Source: JACQXM01 sp964569425 (GTDB taxonomy: Bacteria; Planctomycetota; Phycisphaerae; UBA1845). Taken from it: DNA of 9,249 nt. The number at the start of each line of letters is the position of its first letter. Within the stretch, counting starts at the first letter, position 1. The stretch is taken from assembly GCA_964569425.1 (NCBI GenBank), contig CAZMVD010000155.1, positions 1-9,249 of the forward strand. Reading direction: 5' to 3'. Position numbers and translations under genes: made by a program. Positions 4,770 through 9,249 of the stretch are shown piece after piece. Below the pieces are notes generated by a model. The model did not search any database and was not told the DNA's origin. It was given only the letters and a program-made list of their open reading frames with translations.

Positions 4770-7700
4770 CGACTGAGGCGTTGACGGTTCGGAACTTCGC
4801 CAAGCTGGGAGACGCGCTGCCCATTCCCGAGTTGGTGGGGATTCAAACGCGTTCGTATGCGCGCTTTCTTCAGCGGGACGTTGACGCCACGAAGCGTGAG
4901 CCGCACGGTCTGGAGGCGCTGCTGCGCGAGATGTTCCCCATCGACAGTTATGATGGGAACCTGTCTCTGCAATACATCAGCTACGAGTTGTCCAAGCCGC
5001 GCTATACGCCGGACGAATGTCGTGAGTTGCGATTGACTTTCGGCATGCCCTTCAAGGTTCGGCTGCGGCTGATTCGCAAGGACAGCGACGAGATCCAGGA
5101 GGATCTGATTTACCTGGGCGACGTTCCGGTGATGATCGGCGGCGGGGAGTTCATCATCAATGGGGCGGAGCGTGTGATTGTCTCGCAGTTGCACCGGTCG
5201 CCGGGCGTGGATTTCATCAAGGACCAGGCGGAAGGGGACCGCGCGCTGCATTCGTGCCGTATTATCCCGGAACGGGGAAGCTGGATCGAGATCGAAGTCA
5301 CCAAGAAGGACGTACTGGTGGTGCGCATCGATCAGTCGAGCAAGCTGCCGGCGACGACCTTTCTGCGGGCCATGGATCCGAAGTTTTCCACCGACGAAGC
5401 GATTGTCGAGGAGTTTTTCAAGACCAAGTCGGTGAAGACCTCGCAGCTTCAGCCGGACATGTACACGGTATCGCCGATCGTGGACGAGGAATCGGGCGAT
5501 GTACTGGTTCACGCGGGGTGCCAGGTCGGCGATGCGGTGGAGCGGATTCAGAACTCGTCGATGAAGCAGGTGCGGGTGATCAGCCAGGTGGCCGACCCGC
5601 TGATTCTCAACACGCTGGCCGAGGACAACAGCCGGTCCTATGAAGAGGCGTTGCTGAAGATTTACAGTCGTTTGCGTCCGGGCAATCCGCCGCAGCTCGA
5701 CAAGGCGAAGAAGCTGTTCGCGGAGAAGTTCTACGATGAGAACCGCTATCGGCTGGGCAAGGTCGGGCGTTTTCGATTGAACCGCAAGTTCGACCTGGAG
5801 CGCGACGGCGGGGCGATGACGCTGACCGTGGACGACATGATTCAGTGCCTGAAGTACCTGCTGAAGCTGCGTACCGGGGAGTCGGCGTTCGCGGTCGACG
5901 ACATCGACCACCTGGGCAACCGCCGGCTGCGCACGCTCGACGAGTTGTGCGCGGATGAGATGCGCAAGGGGTTCCTGAAGCTGCGGCGCACGGTGCAAGA
6001 GCGCATGAGCATGAAGGACCCGGAGCAGATCGGTCGGGTGGCGGAACTCATCAACAGCAAGTCGATCAGCTCGGCGATCGAGTTGTTCTTCGGGCGGGGC
6101 GAGTTGTCGCAGGTAGTGGATCAGACCAATCCGCTTTCGCAGCTCACGCACGAGCGGCGCCTGAGCGCGTTGGGGCCGGGCGGGCTGAATCGCAAGCGCG
6201 CGGGTTTTGAAGTGCGTGACGTGCACATCAGCCACTACGGGCGCATCTGCCCGATCGAGACGCCGGAAGGGACCAACATCGGCCTCATCGCCTCGTTGAG
6301 CATTTACAGTGTGGTGGATGACTACGGCTTCCTCATCACGCCGTATCGAAAGGCGACCAAGGACGGGAAGCTGGTGGAAAACGTCTTCCTGCGGGCGGAC
6401 GAGGAGATGCGTGAGGTCATCGGTCCGCCGGAGGCGGTGCAACCCGGCACGGACCGGTTGATGGACGGGTCGCTGGTGGTCCGGGCGCACGGCGACCTGC
6501 GGCAGGTGGACCGTTCGGCGGTCACCTACGTAGACATTTCACCTAAACAGACGATCGGCGTGTCGGCAGCGCTGATTCCGTTCCTGGAGCACGACGACGC
6601 CAACCGGGCGCTGATGGGCTCCAACATGCAGCGACAGGCCGTGCCGTTGCTGACGGTGGAGCCGCCGCTGGTGGCCACGGGCATGGAAAAACCCGTGGCG
6701 GTCAACAGCGGCATGCTGGTGCGGGCGCAGTCGAGCGGCAAGGTGACCTACGTCGACGCGCGACGAATCGTCATTGATGACACCGACGAATACGTGCTGC
6801 GGAAGTTCCACGGGCTCAACGAGCGCACCTGCCTGAATCAGCGGCCGCTGGTCCGGCTGGGGCAGAAGGTGAAGAAGGGCGACATCATCGCCGACGGTCC
6901 GGCCACCGCCAACGGGGAACTGTCGCTGGGCAAGAACCTGCTGGTGGGGTTCATGACCTATGACGGGCACAACTTTGAGGACGCGATCATTCTGAGCGAG
7001 CGGCTGGTGCGCAACGACGCGCTGACGAGCATTCACATTGATGAATATGACGTGGAGGTGCGCGACACCAAGCTGGGGCGCGAGGAGTTCACTGCGGACA
7101 TTCCGAACGTTTCGGAAAAGGCGCTGGCCAACCTGGACGCCAACGGCATCGTGCGGATCGGGACACGCGTGCAGCAGGGGGACATTCTGGTGGGCAAGGT
7201 GAGCCCCAAGTCTAAGAGCGAACTATCACCCGAAGAGAAGCTGTTGCACGCCATTTTCGGTCGTGCGGGCGAGGACGTGAAGAACGATTCGCTGGAGCTG
7301 CCCACCGGCGAGCAGGGTATCGTGATCGGCGCCAAGAAGTTCAGCCGGCGCCTGCACATGACGGAAGAGCAGAAGGCGGAGTTGCAGCGTGAGGTGCAGG
7401 CTTACGAGGCGGAGCAGAATGCCCGGGTCATTGCGTGCTTCAAGCAGATGTGCGGCGAGATCGAGAGGGCCATGGGTTCGCCGATGGTGGACCCCAACAC
7501 CCGGCAGAAGGTCGGCTACAGCAATCTGGATGAGGTGATCCTCGAGCAAATTGACGTGTTTGCGCAGCACGTGCGGGCCCGCGACCTCAAGTGGGTGAAG
7601 CCGGCCACCAAGCGGGACGAGTGCCTGAGCGTGACCGATCGGTTCTGGCCGCGCATCGCGGAATTGATCGAGGAGCGCGAGCGCAAGGTCGCGCAGCTAA

Positions 7701-8542
7701 AGCGGGGGGATGAGCTTCCCTCGGGCGTGCTGGAAATGGTCAAGGTGTACGTGGCGACCAAGCGGCAGGTGGCCGTGGGCGACAAGATGGCCGGTCGGCA
7801 CGGCAACAAGGGCGTGATCGCGCGGATCCTGCCGGAAGAGGACATGCCCTTCCTGGATGATGGGACACCGCTGGACATTCTGTTGAATCCGCTGGGCGTT
7901 CCCTCGCGTATGAACGTGGGTCAGATTCTGGAGACGCACCTGGGATGGGCGGCCAAGGTGGTCGGATTTCAGGCGATCACGCCGGTTTTTGACGGCGCCG
8001 GCGAGGAGGAGATCCACAAGGCCCTCGCGGAGGCGAATGCGCTGGCCCGCCAGCGTGCCGCCGATCCCAAGGCCGTAGCTGAGGCGGCGGTGAAAGACCT
8101 GCAATTCACCGAGCTGCCGCCGGGCGGCAAGGTCCGCCTGCGCGACGGGCGCACGGGAGAGTATTTCGACCAGCCGGTGACGGTGGGCTACCTGTACATG
8201 CTCAAGCTGCACCATCTGGTGGATGACAAGATCCACGCGCGTGCGACCGGCCCTTACAGCCTGATTACCCAGCAGCCGCTGGGGGGCAAGGCGCGCACCG
8301 GCGGCCAGCGTTTCGGGGAGATGGAGGTTTGGGGTCTGGAGGCGTACGGCGCCGGTTACGTGTTGCAGGAACTGCTGACGGTGAAGAGCGACGACGTTGA
8401 GGGCCGCACGAAGATTTACGAGTCGATGGTCAAGGGTAAGAACACACTCGAGGCGGGCACGCCGGTTTCGTTCGACGTGCTGTGCAATGAGATTCGCGGA
8501 TTGTGCCTGAACATTACGCTGGAAAAGCGTCGCGTGGGCTAG
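4766..8542 (+). CDS. rpoB: DNA-directed RNA polymerase subunit beta
   Basis: The beta subunit forms one half of the RNA polymerase cleft and, with beta', the active centre. The protein is 1258 residues, complete from ATG 4766 to TAG 8540-8542. In order: the N-terminal protrusion with LVGIQTRSYARFLQ; the block GGGEFIINGAERVIVSQLHRSPGV; a shortened version of the E. coli SI1 insertion at about 220-285; the rifampicin region at 442-471 with Q449, D452, H462, R465 and S467 (E. coli 513, 516, 526, 529, 531); RAGFEVRDVH and ICPIETPEGTNIGLI; the core around FMTYDGHNFEDAI; an insertion at about 860-977 matching E. coli SI2; GDKMAGRHGNKG (1005-1016) with the two active-site lysines; and the C-terminal GGQRFGEMEVW and clamp segment. 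It lies downstream of its own predicted promoter. rpoC does not follow within the window. Confidence 0.99.
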   Translation: MTTEALTVRNFAKLGDALPIPELVGIQTRSYARFLQRDVDATKREPHGLEALLREMFPIDSYDGNLSLQYISYELSKPRYTPDECRELRLTFGMPFKVRLRLIRKDSDEIQEDLIYLGDVPVMIGGGEFIINGAERVIVSQLHRSPGVDFIKDQAEGDRALHSCRIIPERGSWIEIEVTKKDVLVVRIDQSSKLPATTFLRAMDPKFSTDEAIVEEFFKTKSVKTSQLQPDMYTVSPIVDEESGDVLVHAGCQVGDAVERIQNSSMKQVRVISQVADPLILNTLAEDNSRSYEEALLKIYSRLRPGNPPQLDKAKKLFAEKFYDENRYRLGKVGRFRLNRKFDLERDGGAMTLTVDDMIQCLKYLLKLRTGESAFAVDDIDHLGNRRLRTLDELCADEMRKGFLKLRRTVQERMSMKDPEQIGRVAELINSKSISSAIELFFGRGELSQVVDQTNPLSQLTHERRLSALGPGGLNRKRAGFEVRDVHISHYGRICPIETPEGTNIGLIASLSIYSVVDDYGFLITPYRKATKDGKLVENVFLRADEEMREVIGPPEAVQPGTDRLMDGSLVVRAHGDLRQVDRSAVTYVDISPKQTIGVSAALIPFLEHDDANRALMGSNMQRQAVPLLTVEPPLVATGMEKPVAVNSGMLVRAQSSGKVTYVDARRIVIDDTDEYVLRKFHGLNERTCLNQRPLVRLGQKVKKGDIIADGPATANGELSLGKNLLVGFMTYDGHNFEDAIILSERLVRNDALTSIHIDEYDVEVRDTKLGREEFTADIPNVSEKALANLDANGIVRIGTRVQQGDILVGKVSPKSKSELSPEEKLLHAIFGRAGEDVKNDSLELPTGEQGIVIGAKKFSRRLHMTEEQKAELQREVQAYEAEQNARVIACFKQMCGEIERAMGSPMVDPNTRQKVGYSNLDEVILEQIDVFAQHVRARDLKWVKPATKRDECLSVTDRFWPRIAELIEERERKVAQLKRGDELPSGVLEMVKVYVATKRQVAVGDKMAGRHGNKGVIARILPEEDMPFLDDGTPLDILLNPLGVPSRMNVGQILETHLGWAAKVVGFQAITPVFDGAGEEEIHKALAEANALARQRAADPKAVAEAAVKDLQFTELPPGGKVRLRDGRTGEYFDQPVTVGYLYMLKLHHLVDDKIHARATGPYSLITQQPLGGKARTGGQRFGEMEVWGLEAYGAGYVLQELLTVKSDDVEGRTKIYESMVKGKNTLEAGTPVSFDVLCNEIRGLCLNITLEKRRVG

Positions 8543-8551
8543 GGTCGGGGG

Positions 8552-8565
8552 CGTCGGCGTCGACG
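8552..8565 (+). other. Small hairpin after the rpoB stop
   Basis: CGTCG-GCGT-CGACG forms five pairs around a four-base loop nine bases after rpoB. No T-tract follows, so it is not a convincing terminator, and read-through into the GNAT gene is likely. Confidence 0.3.
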
Positions 8566-8616
8566 GCGCGCCGGAACCGAGTTTGGGCGTGGCCATCGAC
8601 GACGGAGCTGGGGACC

Positions 8617-9123
8617 ATGATGTACGACGACATTCGGTTTGAATCCATGGTCAAGCCCGATCCGGCGGAGTTGCTGGCGTTCTACGAGCGGCAGGAACAT
8701 CCGACGACCGCGGCTGGTGAGAAGCTGCAGCGCATGATGGACAATACGTTCTGTTTTGTCGTGGCGCGGCGAGGCAGGGAGATCATCGGGCTGGCGCGCG
8801 GCGTGACCGACGGTCTGTGGGGAAGGCTCGCGGAGTGCAAGCTCGACCCGGCATACCAGGGGCCGGCCTGCGTGACGCGTAAGGACGGTCGCATCGAGCA
8901 TGACGAGGCGGGGATAGCGCGGGAGATGGCCCTGCTGGTGATCGAGGCGCTGCGCGCTTACGGCGTGGAGCGGATCGACGCGCTGGCCTACGGCACGGAA
9001 GAGGACTTCTGCGAGGAACTGGGCTTCCGCAAGCTGCGCGGGGTGGTGGCGATGGAACTCGCATCCGGCGCCAAGACGCCCGAGCGACAGCGCGTGGTCG
9101 CGCCGTCGGCGACGGCGCAATAG
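8617..9123 (+). CDS. GNAT-family N-acetyltransferase (substrate unknown)
   Basis: The 168-residue product looks like a Gcn5-related acetyltransferase, which moves an acetyl group from acetyl-CoA to an amine. The order of elements fits: an N-terminal helix (about 15-26), strand NTFCFVVAR (43-51), the strand pair REIIGLARGVTDG (54-66), strand RLAECKLDPAYQG (70-82), the helix IAREMALLVIEALRAYG (100-116), strand VERIDALAYG, and the typical FCEELGFRKL motif (131-140) before the last strand. The CoA-binding loop, normally Q/R-x-x-G-x-G/A straight after the DPxYQG-type strand, is replaced or interrupted by about 17 residues (83-99), with EAGIA at 98-101 as a possible remnant. ATG 8617 follows GGAG at 8604-8607. 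It lies 74 bases after rpoB with no terminator between. Its substrate and any link to RNA polymerase cannot be told. Confidence 0.8.
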   Translation: MMYDDIRFESMVKPDPAELLAFYERQEHPTTAAGEKLQRMMDNTFCFVVARRGREIIGLARGVTDGLWGRLAECKLDPAYQGPACVTRKDGRIEHDEAGIAREMALLVIEALRAYGVERIDALAYGTEEDFCEELGFRKLRGVVAMELASGAKTPERQRVVAPSATAQ

Positions 9124-9249
9124 GGGCATGGGCGGTACGCCGTGTGAAGCAAAGCGGTCGGGTGCGTCGCGGCGTTGCCGATGGCACGCGAAGGCCGGGG
9201 CGTAGAACCGACCGCACCGGATTATGCGTGGTTCTGAGATCGCCGGTCG
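9124..9249 (+). other. Non-coding 3' end of the window
   Basis: These 126 bases hold no recognisable gene. GCGGTCG (9154-9160) and CGACCGC (9209-9215) are a perfect seven-base inverted repeat enclosing 48 bases, within which CGGC-GTT-GCCG (9170-9180) can form a small hairpin. An open frame from ATG 9224 runs off the end (MRGSEIAG...), but it has no good ribosome-binding site and does not resemble the start of RpoC. No terminator with a T-tract is visible. Confidence 0.5.

Noticed and set aside
4550..6490. Very long open frame on the minus strand opposite rpoB (646 codons)
   Set aside because: It lies antisense to certain rpoB coding sequence. Long antisense frames are a codon-bias side effect in G+C-rich genes, and its translation is rich in Arg, Gln, His and Leu without a recognisable domain.
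8503..9123. Longer GNAT protein starting inside rpoB
   Set aside because: The extra 38 residues overlap the conserved end of rpoB and have no GNAT likeness; ATG 8617 has a GGAG site.

Overview
This window is a long piece of the conserved bacterial tuf–sec–nus–rpl–rpo cluster, all on the + strand. It comes from a G+C-rich bacterium. The lineage is not stated. The three-segment SecE with a WS instead of WP motif, the L1 motif GPQGKMPTPK and the mixed L33 zinc ribbon remind me of Planctomycetota or another PVC-type lineage, but that is an impression from residues, not a search result.

Layout: the 3' end of tuf (EF-Tu domain 3, 1-450), rpmG (L33, 468-635), a tRNA-Trp gene (669-741), secE (837-1379), nusG (1376-1984, overlapping the secE stop by ATGA), rplK (2061-2489, GTG start), rplA (2545-3276), rplJ (3340-3855), rplL (4021-4428), rpoB (4766-8542), and a small GNAT-family acetyltransferase gene (8617-9123). 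The last 126 bases hold no recognisable gene.

The genes jointly supply translation (EF-Tu, L33, tRNA-Trp, L11, L1, the L10/L12 stalk), protein export (SecE) and transcription (NusG, RNA polymerase beta). The grouping is classical. The parts that stand out lie between and after the genes. A good sigma70-type promoter sits immediately after the rplL stop, followed by two adjoining hairpins and a roughly 300-base leader in front of rpoB. That leader carries an open frame whose stop codon overlaps the rpoB start. The rplJ–rplL spacer is long and has two hairpins. rpoC does not follow rpoB within the window; a GNAT gene does.

I see no CRISPR array, insertion sequence, phage gene, toxin–antitoxin pair or defence system, and no evidence of a wholly new system. 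The findings are modest oddities within a housekeeping operon.
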